A stretch of 64,000 nt of DNA from an uncultured Bradyrhizobium sp. (lineage in GTDB: Bacteria > Pseudomonadota > Alphaproteobacteria > Rhizobiales > Xanthobacteraceae), in NCBI RefSeq assembly GCF_947648125.1, contig NZ_CANSMR010000031.1, forward strand, positions 20,390 to 84,389. The letters are read 5' to 3'. Within the stretch, counting starts at the first letter, position 1. Each line of letters opens with the position of its first letter. Of this stretch, positions 36,819 to 45,683 are shown piece after piece. The notes below the pieces were generated by a model. That model made no database searches and was not told the DNA's origin. It saw only the letters and a list, made by a program, of their open reading frames with translations. Made by a program: the position numbers and the translations under genes.

Positions 36819-37964
36819 ATGATCTTCACGGGCACCAATGCCGCTGGCGAAACGATCACCTACCGGGACGGCAAGCGCTATCTGTGGATGCTCTCATTCA
36901 TCCCGCCGCTGATCCCGCTGTTGTCCTACTGGCTGTTCCTGCGGACGCACAATCCGCTGGTGACGCTGATTCCGTTCGTCTTCATCTTCATCCTGATCCC
37001 GCTGCTCGATGTCCTGATCGGCGAGGACACGCACAATCCGCCGGCGGAAGTGGTCGCTGCGATGGAGGCCGATCCCTATTATCTGCGGCTAGCGCGCATC
37101 ACCGTGGTGTTTCCCTGGATCAACTACGTCGCCCTGATCGCCTTCTTCGGCACGCAGGAGCTGCCGTGGTGGTCCTATGTCGTCCTGCTGCTCGGCGTCG
37201 GCACCATCAATGGCGGCGCGCTCCTGATCGGGCACGAGCTCGGCCACAAGGCCGACCGGCTCAACATCTTGTTCGGCATGCTCGCCAACTGCGCGGTGGG
37301 TTACGCCCATTTCCGCGTCGAGCATAATCGCGGCCATCACACCTGGGTCGCGACACCCGAAGATCCCGCCAGCGCGCGCTTCGGTGAATCGATCTATGCC
37401 TTCGCGACGCGTGAGCTGCCCGGCGCGTTCAAGCGCGGCTGGCGCAATGAGGCCGAACGGCTGACCCGACGCGGCGAGCCGATCTGGTCGGTCAACAACG
37501 AAATCCTGCAAGGCTTTGCGCTGACGCTCGTCGTCGCGGCCATTCTGATTGCGCTGTTCGGCTGGAAGGTCGCGCCGTTCATCGTCGCGCATCATTTCCT
37601 CGGCTGGTATGCGCTGACCCAGGCCAATTATGTCGAGCATTACGGGCTGTTGCGCGAGAAGCTGCCGAACGGCCGCTACCAGGCGGTCGAGCCGCGCCAC
37701 TCCTGGAACACCAACCACATCGTCTCGAACCTGATGACGTTCCATCTGCAACGTCATTCCGATCACCACGCCAACCCGATGCGCCCCTACCAGTCGCTGC
37801 GCGATTTCGACGACATTCCGCGGCTGCCGAACGGCTACACCGGCATGTTCGGCCTGGCTGCGATCCCGCCGCTCTGGTTCCGCGTGATGGACCCGAAGAC
37901 ATTGGCGTGGGCCGGCGGCGACAAGAACAAGCTCAACCTCGGCGACCGGCCGGTGAATGCGTGA
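36819..37964 (+). CDS. alkB: Alkane 1-monooxygenase
   Basis: A 381-residue integral-membrane non-haem di-iron hydroxylase converting n-alkanes to 1-alkanols, needing rubredoxin and reductase. Six helices are visible (for example SFIPPLIPLLSYWLFL and GALLIGHELGHKADRL). All AlkB His motifs are present: HELGHK, EHNRGHH, NYVEHYGL, and LQRHSDHHANPMRPY. The start is ATG 36819 with GGAGGGAATGCG upstream. No rubredoxin gene is adjacent. A perfect 11-bp hairpin terminates it. Confidence 0.92.
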   Translation: MIFTGTNAAGETITYRDGKRYLWMLSFIPPLIPLLSYWLFLRTHNPLVTLIPFVFIFILIPLLDVLIGEDTHNPPAEVVAAMEADPYYLRLARITVVFPWINYVALIAFFGTQELPWWSYVVLLLGVGTINGGALLIGHELGHKADRLNILFGMLANCAVGYAHFRVEHNRGHHTWVATPEDPASARFGESIYAFATRELPGAFKRGWRNEAERLTRRGEPIWSVNNEILQGFALTLVVAAILIALFGWKVAPFIVAHHFLGWYALTQANYVEHYGLLREKLPNGRYQAVEPRHSWNTNHIVSNLMTFHLQRHSDHHANPMRPYQSLRDFDDIPRLPNGYTGMFGLAAIPPLWFRVMDPKTLAWAGGDKNKLNLGDRPVNA

Positions 37965-37975
37965 TTGCAGGTGTC

Positions 37976-37999
37976 GCCCGGCCTGCGAGCAGGCCGGGC
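37976..37999. terminator. Hairpin between convergent alkB and MRJP-like gene
   Basis: GCCCGGCCTGC, GA, GCAGGCCGGGC: a perfect 11-bp stem. It is followed by AATCGTCG, no T-tract. Placed to end alkB and, in reverse, the leftward gene. Confidence 0.6.
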
Positions 38000-38027
38000 A
38001 ATCGTCGTCAATACGCGCGATGCGCGG

Positions 38028-39146
38028 TCATCGCGAGACGTAGCCTGCCGCTAGCGGCTTGAAGCGATAGATCAGATACGGGGCCTTGTTCTCGCCCTTG
38101 CCGCCGTGGAACATCGCGGCCGCAGAGATCTGCGACGCCGACACGTACATGTAGCCGTCCGCGGACGCCGTGATTCCGTCAGGCCACACCATCTCCGCAT
38201 CGCTGAGATAGGTGCGGTACTTGCGATCGGTCCCGACGACGCCCACCGACTTGCTCTCGACCGCGGTGAGATAGAGATTGCCGGCATAATCGATCGAGAG
38301 CCCGCCGTTGTTCGGCTTGTCGGAATAGCGCTCGACCTTGGTGCTGAGCTCGGTGGACGTCAGCTTCTCGTCATTTAGGTCGGCCACGCGCACGCGGTAG
38401 ATCGAGCGGCCGCTGAGCGGCGCGAAGTAGACCCATTCCGACCTGACATCCATGGTGATGCCGTCGCAGCCGACCTTGATGATGGACGGCTTGCCGTCCT
38501 TGCCCGAGACGGTGAGATCCTTGCCGTCCACCGTGATCGGCAGGTCTTCGGGGATCGTGGAGCGGTCGCCGTCAAGCACGCGCCTTGCGCGCCCGGTATC
38601 CATGTCGATGACAATGATCGCGGCATGCGATCCGTCGCCGCCTGGGCCGATATTCTCGTCGGCGATATAGAATTTGCGATGCTTCTGGTCGATGACAATG
38701 TCCTGCGGCTGCGAGCCCGGCCGCGTGACCGGATCGGGCATGTAGTAGATGCGCTCGAGCCGGTCGCTGCGGGTATTCCATCCGACCAGCTTGGGCGTGA
38801 TGTTGGTGCGGAATCCCATGTCGATGATCCAGACCACGCCATTCTCGTCCGACCTGAGCCCGAGCACGTTGTCGAGATACTGGTCGGTGCCTTTCCGCGG
38901 CGTATTCCACTCCGCGCTTGGAAATGGCTGTGACGTCGTCGGCGACGTCAGCTTGGCGACCCTGATCTCGGGACTGAAGAATGGGTGATGGCTGAAGATG
39001 AGCTGGTTGTCCGGCGTGATGGCGATGTTGCCGACCGACTCGGGCAAACGCGCCACGATCTCGGCACGGACCGCCTCATCCGCACGCGCGCTCGATAGCC
39101 ATACGCTCGCCGTCATCGCGGCGATCAACAAAATCCCTCGCTTCAC
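38028..39146 (-). CDS. MRJP/yellow-related secreted beta-propeller protein
   Basis: A 372-residue exported protein with signal peptide MKRGILLIAAMTASVWLSSA. The mature part is a six-bladed propeller of the major royal jelly/yellow family, with NVLGLRSDENGVVWIIDMG, FYIADENIGPGGDGSHAAII and DEKLTSTELSTKVE as recognisable blades. Bacterial members are of unknown catalytic role; the insect relatives are dopachrome-conversion-like. Divergent from an HxlR regulator. Confidence 0.78.
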   Translation of the reverse strand: MKRGILLIAAMTASVWLSSARADEAVRAEIVARLPESVGNIAITPDNQLIFSHHPFFSPEIRVAKLTSPTTSQPFPSAEWNTPRKGTDQYLDNVLGLRSDENGVVWIIDMGFRTNITPKLVGWNTRSDRLERIYYMPDPVTRPGSQPQDIVIDQKHRKFYIADENIGPGGDGSHAAIIVIDMDTGRARRVLDGDRSTIPEDLPITVDGKDLTVSGKDGKPSIIKVGCDGITMDVRSEWVYFAPLSGRSIYRVRVADLNDEKLTSTELSTKVERYSDKPNNGGLSIDYAGNLYLTAVESKSVGVVGTDRKYRTYLSDAEMVWPDGITASADGYMYVSASQISAAAMFHGGKGENKAPYLIYRFKPLAAGYVSR

Positions 39147-39295
39147 GCGGGTCCCCTCCCTGTTGTCGTTGATATGTCCTGCGCGCCGGACCGGCCCTTA
39201 TCGGCAATGTTCGGCTTTGCGGGATCGACGTTGCGCGCTAATTTGGGCGCTGACAATTACGCACAGGAATGTCCGGTAGTATCAGGGAGTGAACC

Positions 39296-39688
39296 ATGAA
39301 GGGGCTTGATGCGAAGAGCTATGACTGCGCGGTCGGCTGCCCCGTCGAGGCGACGCTCGATCTGATCGACGGAAAGTGGAAAGCCGTGATCCTCTATCAC
39401 CTGCTCGGCGACACCATTCGCTTCAACGAACTCGGGCGGCGGCTGTCGCGGATTTCGCAACGCATGCTGACGAGGCAACTTCGCGAGCTCGAAACCGCTG
39501 ATCTGATCCACCGTGAGATCTATCCGGAGGTGCCGCTGCGTGTCGAATACTCGCTGACGCCGCTCGGCCGCTCGCTCGAGCCCGTCATCCGGTCGCTATG
39601 GGTCTGGGGCAATTCATATCTTGAGACGCGCCGCCCCTCGCCGCGTGCAGTCAACGGTGCGTCAGCTTCGGCGCCGCGCGCCAGTTAG
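39296..39688 (+). CDS. HxlR-family winged-helix regulator
   Basis: A 130-residue DNA-binding dimer. The N-terminal CPVEATLDLIDGKWKAVILY and RRLSRISQRMLTRQLRELE give the canonical HxlR winged helix with the conserved Cys near the start (DCAVGCP), often a redox or aldehyde sensor in this family. It is divergent from the MRJP-like gene by 149 bases and may control it. Stop codons overlap with the convergent methyltransferase gene. Confidence 0.87.
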   Translation: MKGLDAKSYDCAVGCPVEATLDLIDGKWKAVILYHLLGDTIRFNELGRRLSRISQRMLTRQLRELETADLIHREIYPEVPLRVEYSLTPLGRSLEPVIRSLWVWGNSYLETRRPSPRAVNGASASAPRAS

Positions 39689-40458
39689 GGCCGCCGCTTC
39701 ATCGCGCCGATGCCGAGGAACGATCCGTTGACGGACGGATACTGGCTGATGAATTCGAACGCATCGAAGCCAGGTGCTTCGAATTCCTTCAGCGCCTTCC
39801 AGAGCAGCGTCGTATCCGGACAGGCCTGCGAACGGATGTCATGATGCACGATGATGCTGGCGTGGGAGCGCACCAGCAGGTGATCCTGCATCGCACCGCG
39901 CAGGCTGTGATCGCCGTCGATGAAGACGAAGTCGGGCTTCAGCCGATCGACATGGGCACCGACCAGCGGTGAGGTTGAAAAGTCCTGTATGTAGACCGGC
40001 TCGATACCAGCCTGCTCCTGCAGCAGATCGAAATAGGTCGAGATGAAGGGCGTCGGCGCGATCGGATCGAGTGCGATCACGGTCCTGAGTTCGGCGCCGC
40101 TGTGCCTCAGCCACTCCGCAACCAGGATGAACATGCCGCCCCAGCGACAGCCGATTTCCATATAAGAGGAAATGCCGGACGCGTTGCGCGCGAGCCAGGC
40201 CAGGTACGGCGCGAGCTGGTTCGGATACTGCCAGAGGTGGAGGCCCCTGCCGAAGCTCGGTGCAAGCTCCGGCGGCTGCTCATGAAGCAGTTCGTCATTG
40301 AGCCCCAGCGCGGGAATGAATTCGCGTTCGAGGAATGCCACATCCAGCCGCTGCGCCGGGCTTAATGCGGTGATGGTGCCGATCGCGTCACGAACGAACG
40401 GCGCAAGATCGGCGAAACGCTGGTATCGGTCATCTGGAGCTTGCTGGACGTTGAGCAT
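39685..40458 (-). CDS. Class I SAM-dependent methyltransferase
   Basis: About 257 residues from ATG 40458 (MLNVQQAPDDRYQRFADL). The SAM-binding glycine loop is in YMEIGCRWGGMFILVAEWL. DFVFIDGDHSLRGAMQD supplies the acidic ribose-binding and metal segment typical of the CmcI/O-methyltransferase-like subset. VHHDI and a C-terminal helix follow. Substrate unknown. An in-frame upstream extension to 40527 is less likely. Confidence 0.75.
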   Translation of the reverse strand: MLNVQQAPDDRYQRFADLAPFVRDAIGTITALSPAQRLDVAFLEREFIPALGLNDELLHEQPPELAPSFGRGLHLWQYPNQLAPYLAWLARNASGISSYMEIGCRWGGMFILVAEWLRHSGAELRTVIALDPIAPTPFISTYFDLLQEQAGIEPVYIQDFSTSPLVGAHVDRLKPDFVFIDGDHSLRGAMQDHLLVRSHASIIVHHDIRSQACPDTTLLWKALKEFEAPGFDAFEFISQYPSVNGSFLGIGAMKRRP

Positions 40459-40572
40459 CGGTGCGATCGAGCCGGAGGGTTGGACGGACAGGAGAGCGCT
40501 GGCCGTCAGTCTCCCCTCCTCCTTCAACGGCGCGAGCGCGCTTCCCGGGCGGAGAATTTTGCCGTCCCGTTC

Positions 40573-40944
40573 TCAGCCGCTCGGGATCTTCCGGCGCACG
40601 GCCTCTACGCCGGCATCGGTGACGCGATACTTCCGGCCCAACTCCGGCAGGATCCAGCCCTTCTCGATCATTCCGGCAATGGTGCTCGGGCCGACACCCG
40701 CGGGAAACGGCCGGCGATGTCGGATCGCGTCGATTGCGACCCGCTCCAGATGGGTGGCGACATGCGAGGGGCGCGCGCGAAACGCCTTTGCCATGATGAG
40801 GACCGACAGCACCTCGGCGCGGCGGCGCACGGCCGAAGCGCTGCGGGTCAATTCGTTGCTGATCTCGAGAGCATTCTTGCCGGCCCTGGCGAGTTCTCTG
40901 AGCTTGTCGTCCTCGTCAGAGCTCCAGCGCCGCACGATCCCCAT
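40573..40944 (-). CDS. Small SANT/Myb- or GcrA-like DNA-binding protein
   Basis: About 123 residues. MGIVRRWSSDEDDKLRELAR, with GKNALEISNELTRSASAVRR, resembles the Myb/SANT helical trihelix and GcrA's N-terminus, ending in a second helical part (RYRVTDAGVEAVRRKI-like). It is probably a nucleoid or regulatory DNA-binding protein. The ATG at 40944 is chosen because the upstream extension has odd composition. Confidence 0.6.
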   Translation of the reverse strand: MGIVRRWSSDEDDKLRELARAGKNALEISNELTRSASAVRRRAEVLSVLIMAKAFRARPSHVATHLERVAIDAIRHRRPFPAGVGPSTIAGMIEKGWILPELGRKYRVTDAGVEAVRRKIPSG

Positions 40945-41080
40945 CTGGCCCTCACCGCCTGGATACCCATCTCGAACCGATGCATACGCAGGCGGCGCTG
41001 ATTTGCCATGTGACTTTTGGCACTTCTTGATGTGACGTTGGAGACTGTCGCCATCAAGAAGGCCGATTTCGAAAATGTTC

Positions 41081-41374
41081 CTAGTGCTTGCTGGGTTCAA
41101 GCGTGATGAGCACGCCGGTCGGTTCGGGCTCGTGCGGCCGCAGCGACGTCAGCTCCGGATCGCTCCACTCGGCTAGGCTCACCACCTCGCCGGTCTGCCC
41201 CGGCATGTCGGAGCTCTGGGCGGGTTCGAGCACCTTGAGCCCGGTGGTGTCGACGAAGAATGTGTGCTCGCCGAACACGCTGTTCAGCTGCGCCACCGCC
41301 GGATGATCATCCGGAAGCACCTGGGCGTTCAGTTGCGTCATGGTCTGCTTGACTTGCGTGGAATTAAGCTTCAT
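41081..41374 (-). CDS. Small conserved-type hypothetical protein, 97 residues
   Basis: MKLNSTQVKQTMTQLNAQVL, then FGEHTFFVDTTGLKVLEP and the acidic tail RPHEPEPTGVLITLE. It matches a frequent bradyrhizobial cytosolic family of unknown role. AAGGAGCAGCGG lies just before the ATG at 41374. No partner evident. Confidence 0.7.
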   Translation of the reverse strand: MKLNSTQVKQTMTQLNAQVLPDDHPAVAQLNSVFGEHTFFVDTTGLKVLEPAQSSDMPGQTGEVVSLAEWSDPELTSLRPHEPEPTGVLITLEPSKH

Positions 41375-41622
41375 CCGCTGCTCCTTCTTGTTGGTTCCGG
41401 CCTGAGTGGTTTCCTTCAATGGTTTCCTTGGCCGGTTCCTCCCCGCCCGCACCCTTCGCCGAGGGCTTCGCAGTCTCGAACCGATCAGACAACGAAACGT
41501 TCCGCACGCGCGACGCATTGACCGCATGCGCGCGGGTTCCAGATCCATCGTTGTATGAAACGCGGCGCGCGGCCGGACGTAGCCCCTGCATTGCTGGACG
41601 GCCAGATCGATCCGGTCGGAGG

Positions 41623-42075
41623 TTATGTCCGCCGCTGCTCCGTGGGCCGCATGTGGATCAGCGCATCGAGAACCAGGACAAGCACGGGGCGCTGCTCGTC
41701 GTTGACGAGCTCGGTCTTGAAGATCACGACGGCGTCGCGCCGCTCCGGCCTGATGGTGATTTTCTGGATCCGGGATTGGCCGGTGAGCGTGGCGCCCGGG
41801 CGGACCGGGCTCGGCAGGCGGATCTCGAAGCTCCGCCCGACGATGCCCGCTACCTTGGTCCAGATCGCCTCCACGACGAGCCGCTGATAGATCGCGATGG
41901 TATTGAAGCCGCTTGCGATCAGGCCGCCGAACGGGCCCGCTGCGGCCGCGACGGGGTCGGTATGGATCGGCACCGGATCATATTTGCCGGCGAACTCCAG
42001 GATCTCGGCTTCGCCGATCGTGTAGGTGCCGAGCTGGAATGTCTGGCCCTCGGTGAGATCTTCCGCATACAGCAT
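41623..42075 (-). CDS. MaoC-like hot-dog dehydratase
   Basis: A 150-residue (R)-specific enoyl-CoA hydratase-fold protein. FAGKYDPVPIHTDPVAAAAG carries the catalytic Asp/His dyad (DPVPIH), then PFGGLIASG completes the hydratase-2 signature. It probably hydrates trans-2-enoyl-CoA to the (R)-3-hydroxy form or acts in a branched pathway. A single hot-dog domain, dimeric. The nearest CoA-handling gene is 12 kb away, so its pathway is unclear. Confidence 0.8.
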   Translation of the reverse strand: MLYAEDLTEGQTFQLGTYTIGEAEILEFAGKYDPVPIHTDPVAAAAGPFGGLIASGFNTIAIYQRLVVEAIWTKVAGIVGRSFEIRLPSPVRPGATLTGQSRIQKITIRPERRDAVVIFKTELVNDEQRPVLVLVLDALIHMRPTEQRRT

Positions 42076-42223
42076 CGCGCGCCTCCATCTGTCGCGCGAG
42101 GATAGACCAATGCTGCGGGCTTTCCATGACCTGCGGGGTTATGGTCTTCGCGCATTGGACTGCGCGCAAAGCAGAGACGCGCGCGGCGCCGGCCGCTCGC
42201 GTCTCGCTGCAAGCACCCTGCTG

Positions 42224-43087
42224 CTATTGCAGCCGCGCCGCCCTCGCCTTCGCGGCCTTCACCGTGTTCTCCATCAGGCAGGCGATCGTCATCGGGCCGA
42301 CGCCGCGCGGCACCGGCGTGATCGCGCCGGCGACCTGCACCGCTTCGTCGAAGAAGACGTCGCCGCAGACCGCATAGCCGCCCTCCGGCTTCTCGACACG
42401 CGTGGTGCCGACGTCGATGACGATGGCCTGCGGCTTGATCCAGTCACCGCGTACGAGGCCCGCCTTCCCAACTGCGCTGACCAGGATATCGGCCTGACGG
42501 CAGATCTTGCTGATGCCGCGGGTGTGGATGTGGGTCTGCGTCACGGTCGCCTGCTCCTGCAGCAGCAGCGCGGCCATCGGCTTGCCCACGATGTTGGAGC
42601 TGCCGATCACCACGGCATGAGCGCCGGTGAGATCGGGCCGGATCGCCTTGATCAGCCTGAGACAGCCGAGCGGCGTGCACGGCACCAAGGCATCGTCGCC
42701 GTGAAACAGCCGGCCTGCGTTCAGCGCATGCAGGCCGTCGACATCCTTCGCGGGATCGACCGCCGCCATCACGCGCAAGGCGTCGATATGCGCCGGCAGC
42801 GGCAGCTGGATCAGGATGCCGTCGATATCGTCGCGTGCGTTGAGCGCGTCGATCCTGGCCAGCAGATCGGCCTCGCTGGCGTCATCCGGCAGGCGTTCGA
42901 CCTCGCCGCGCAGGCCAAGCCGCTCGGCCATCCTGACCTTGCTCTGTACGTAGATCTGGCTCGCCGGGTCACAGCCAACCAGCACGACCGTGAGCCCGGG
43001 CGCACGGGGCAGCCGGTCCAGTTCGCTAGCAACCTTGTCGATGACAATTTGGGCATGTGCATGCCCGTCAAGAATGTTCGCCGTCAT
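42224..43087 (-). CDS. folD: Methylenetetrahydrofolate dehydrogenase/cyclohydrolase
   Basis: A 287-residue bifunctional cytosolic enzyme interconverting methylene-, methenyl- and formyl-THF with NADP. Tyr46/Lys50 in YVQSKVRMAERLGL are the cyclohydrolase residues. GILIQLPLP, VPCTPLG, and the Rossmann motif VIGSSNIVGKPMAAL are intact. The second PROSITE signature, normally PGGVGPMT, reads PRGVGPMT. That G-to-R change at the folate/NADP loop is unusual. It has GGAGGTGCC before ATG. It may be a paralogue of the housekeeping FolD. Confidence 0.85.
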   Translation of the reverse strand: MTANILDGHAHAQIVIDKVASELDRLPRAPGLTVVLVGCDPASQIYVQSKVRMAERLGLRGEVERLPDDASEADLLARIDALNARDDIDGILIQLPLPAHIDALRVMAAVDPAKDVDGLHALNAGRLFHGDDALVPCTPLGCLRLIKAIRPDLTGAHAVVIGSSNIVGKPMAALLLQEQATVTQTHIHTRGISKICRQADILVSAVGKAGLVRGDWIKPQAIVIDVGTTRVEKPEGGYAVCGDVFFDEAVQVAGAITPVPRGVGPMTIACLMENTVKAAKARAARLQ

Positions 43088-43398
43088 GGCACCTCCGTTT
43101 CGAAGCGGTGCCCAGGCGCGCGGCATTCAGTCTCTGCGCTCCCCGATGGTGGTCCATCCAAGCGCCAGTCGCGCAGATAGCGTCCTCATAGCCGCCCGGC
43201 CCGGCGAACGCAAATCACGCTCGCTTGTGGCCGAACCGGCGACGAATTGCCCCTGTTTTTGCCGGTGGATCGGTGCCGGGCGGGGCCCCTCCGGGGTAGG
43301 ATTCGGGCAGAACTTGCGATAAGCCTCGGCACTTGCCGGGCTTTTCCGATCCCCGGCGCCATCCTTCCGGTCATCACGCCACTTCGGACATTTTCACC

Positions 43399-43812
43399 AT
43401 GAGACATATCATCCTCGCGCTGGCGCTCCTCTGCCCGGCTGGAGCGCTTGCTCAAGGCACCGCTCCAACCACCACACCACCCCCCGCCGCCGACAAGCCC
43501 GCGGCGGCCCCGCAGCCGATGGTCGGCGACAAGCCGCTGGTCCAGGTCGGCAAGAAATCGGCGGCCAAGAAGGGCGAGAAGGCTGCGCCCGGCAAGCCGC
43601 AATCGGTCGCGCAGAAGCTCCAGGCCTGCCAGGACATCGACGACGCCACCAAGGAGCGGCTGATGTGCTACGACGAGATCTTCAAGCCGCAGCCCAAGCC
43701 GAAGGCCGCCCCTGCCAAGGGCGTCGCCGAATGCCGGTTCGTCAAGGAAGAGGACGAGCGGCTGACCTGCTACAACGGCTTCGCCGACAAAATTCCGCGC
43801 CTGCCGCGCTAA
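43399..43812 (+). CDS. Secreted protein with repeated Cys-x5-6-RL-x-CY motif
   Basis: 137 residues with signal peptide MRHIILALALLCPAGALAQ. A Pro/Ala/Lys-rich linker follows, then two related motifs: LQACQDIDDATKERLMCYDE and CRFVKEEDERLTCYNGFAD. The C-x(n)-RL-x-CY pattern is seen in VasI/T6SS-associated and other bacterial envelope proteins. Function unknown. The linker looks flexible. Confidence 0.65.
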   Translation: MRHIILALALLCPAGALAQGTAPTTTPPPAADKPAAAPQPMVGDKPLVQVGKKSAAKKGEKAAPGKPQSVAQKLQACQDIDDATKERLMCYDEIFKPQPKPKAAPAKGVAECRFVKEEDERLTCYNGFADKIPRLPR

Positions 43813-43878
43813 CCGGTTCCGGCCACTCGGGCGCCTTCCCGCAACCGGTTACCCGCCTGATCTCGCGGACATGAAAAT

Positions 43879-43902
43879 GCCGCCGCAAGTGTTTGCGGCG
43901 GC
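43879..43902 (-). terminator. Intrinsic terminator of the leftward membrane-protein gene
   Basis: 10-bp stem GCCGCCGCAA / TTGCGGCGGC with loop GTGT. On the minus strand it is followed by ATTTTC. It lies 31 bases beyond the leftward stop at 43934. Confidence 0.7.
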
Positions 43903-43933
43903 GTGTCGATTGCCGGTTGTGGCGTGTCCTCGT

Positions 43934-44458
43934 CTACCAGGTACCGAAGCCGCCAAAGAAGCCCATGCGCGGCTGCTGCTGCGCGATACGGTAAGGCTGA
44001 TACATGCCGGGCTGGGCCAGCCGCATCGGCTGCTGGGAATGGGGATGGCTGCGCGCAATCTTGCGCTTCTTCGGCGCCTGCACCGGCTGCTCGGCCGGCT
44101 TCGCCTCGGCCACGACGGCGCCCTTCTGCGCGTCAGCCTTCTCCGACGGAATGAACTGGGCGAACGTGTCACGGACGCGGGCCTGCGCCGACGCATCGCT
44201 GGCAGCCGGCGGGGTCGCCGCAGCAACCGCGTTCACCTGCAACGGAACGATGGTCGGCAGGTTGGTGTCGTACACCACCCGCTCCGGCAGTTTCTGGGTC
44301 GATTTGATGCGTACCATGGTCTTGCTGTCGACGCCGGGCGACGACAGGCCTTGGCCCTGACTGGCGACCACGGCCTCTTGCGGAACGATGGCGTTGACGA
44401 CGAAGAGCAGCGCGAGCAGCACGCCACCAACGAACAGGAAATAACGCGCCACAGGCAT
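43934..44458 (-). CDS. Membrane-anchored hypothetical protein with Pro/Gln-rich tail
   Basis: A 174-residue protein. N-terminal helix (YFLFVGGVLLALLFVVNAIV), then a periplasmic polar domain (MVRIKSTQKLPERVVYDTNL). The low-complexity tail is rich in Pro, Gln, Lys and Met (KKRKIARSHPHSQQP, PYRIAQQQPRMGF). Resembles a conserved bradyrhizobial envelope protein of unknown role. Confidence 0.65.
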   Translation of the reverse strand: MPVARYFLFVGGVLLALLFVVNAIVPQEAVVASQGQGLSSPGVDSKTMVRIKSTQKLPERVVYDTNLPTIVPLQVNAVAAATPPAASDASAQARVRDTFAQFIPSEKADAQKGAVVAEAKPAEQPVQAPKKRKIARSHPHSQQPMRLAQPGMYQPYRIAQQQPRMGFFGGFGTW

Positions 44459-44777
44459 TTGGTAGCTCCCCCCGCGCTACGGGCGCGGTTCATCTCGACG
44501 CGACGACACCAGTCATCGCGCAACGAATTCATCGTCTGCGCATGATCACCCGGACAGACGCCATCCAGCGCTTCCGGGTCGTTCTCTAACGGTCGGCTTA
44601 TTAGTTAGTTCCTGCCTGGCCGTTACGGTTCACCCGGCAAGTCAATTCCCGGTCACTTTTTCGGGATGCAGGGTTTGGAGCGTTTTTGAGCGAAGTGGGT
44701 ACCGGTTCGCGTGAAGAAAACGCGTCAAAACAAAAAGCTAGAGCTTCGGTTCTGATTAAATCAGAACCGAAAGTGCT
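44459..44777. other. Intergenic region carrying a repeat
   Basis: No gene. Most of it is the repeat at 44668-44781; the rest (44459-44667) holds the promoter of the leftward membrane-protein gene with nothing else seen. Confidence 0.5.
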
Positions 44778-44781
44778 CTAG
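44668..44781. repeat. Dispersed bradyrhizobial-type repeat ending in an imperfect palindrome
   Basis: The first part reads GAGCGTTTTTGAGCGAAGTG, then ACCGGTTCGCGTGAAGAAAA. The last 44 bases (44738-44781) form a palindrome of arms CTAGAGCTTCGGTTCTGATT and its complement with a three-base bulge. The right arm contains the stop codon of the gene ending at 44778. The form and sequence recall a repeat found many times in Bradyrhizobium; only this full copy is in the window, with a related palindrome at 63951. Confidence 0.7.
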
Positions 44782-45416
44782 GCGCGGCTGGCGGTCACGA
44801 CCATGCATTTCGCCTTGTTTGCGTTAACGTTTACGAACCCGATCAGCATCTGGGGGTAGGTCTTGCGGCTCTTCATGGCGATGGTGTCCGGGATCAGCCG
44901 CTTGCGCTCGGTCACGGGGCTGCCGTCGCTGCGGATGAAGGCGCAGGCGATCTCGATATCCTTCACCGCGAAATCATTGGCATTGCGTAGCGTCAGGGTG
45001 ACCAGCACCTTCGAACCCAGCCCGCCACGCCGCCAAGATTGCGAGGCGATCCGCAGCCTGTCCAGCGGCGATCTCTCGGTGCCCGGCTCGGACGCTCTGG
45101 CCTCCCCGGCCGGCGGCGCGGCGGTCGCCACGCCGACCGTGGCCGGTTCAGCTGCCGGTGCGGCCGGCGCATCCTTTGCGGCTTGATTTGTGATTTGGGC
45201 AGGCTGCGCCCCCGTCGATACATCCTGCGCGGTGCGAATGACGGCGGAAGACACCGGCCACACATCCTGGTCTCCGGCATCGCTCGGCTCGGGGAGCATG
45301 AACCACGCCGTAATCCCGGCGACGGCGATCACCGACAACAGCATGCTGGCGTAGAGGCCGCCCTCACCGAGACGTCCGGCGTCAAACCTTCGAAACGACG
45401 CCAAGCCGATCCGCAT
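44778..45416 (-). CDS. Membrane-anchored hypothetical protein with conserved C-terminal domain
   Basis: A 212-residue protein. One N-terminal helix (about 22-42, LYASMLLSVIAVAGITAWFM), an Ala/Pro-rich linker, then a C-terminal domain (about 125-210; KVLVTLTLRNANDFAVKDIE, AFIRSDGSPVTERKRLIPDT, FVNVNANKAKCMV) of FxLYD/late-embryogenesis-like beta type. Stop codon is inside a dispersed repeat. Role unknown. Confidence 0.68.
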   Translation of the reverse strand: MRIGLASFRRFDAGRLGEGGLYASMLLSVIAVAGITAWFMLPEPSDAGDQDVWPVSSAVIRTAQDVSTGAQPAQITNQAAKDAPAAPAAEPATVGVATAAPPAGEARASEPGTERSPLDRLRIASQSWRRGGLGSKVLVTLTLRNANDFAVKDIEIACAFIRSDGSPVTERKRLIPDTIAMKSRKTYPQMLIGFVNVNANKAKCMVVTASRA

Positions 45417-45683
45417 CGTCGTGCCCTCACCCTCGACGCCCGATCAAGCCGCCACCAAGCAGGAAAACCGCAGGCATCGCAGCATGCGGCATCCGGGACG
45501 GCCGCAGGTCGGGCGGCCACGCGAGAACAATCACCGACGGCCGGAATGGTTTCATTCCGGGACGACGATCTTGCGGCTGGCATCTCGGAGGGATGGTATC
45601 CCAACGGGCCGCTCGTTAGATTTGCGCCGCCGAGAGCGGGTGCCACGCACCCAAGCGCGCGCGAGAGCAACAAGGAGATCGCA

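Noticed and set aside
34737-37964. A 1075-residue plus-strand frame ending in AlkB
   Set aside because: Only the final 381 residues are AlkB, with their own ribosome site; the upstream part is out of frame with the desaturase and antisense to the AraC gene, so there is no fusion protein.
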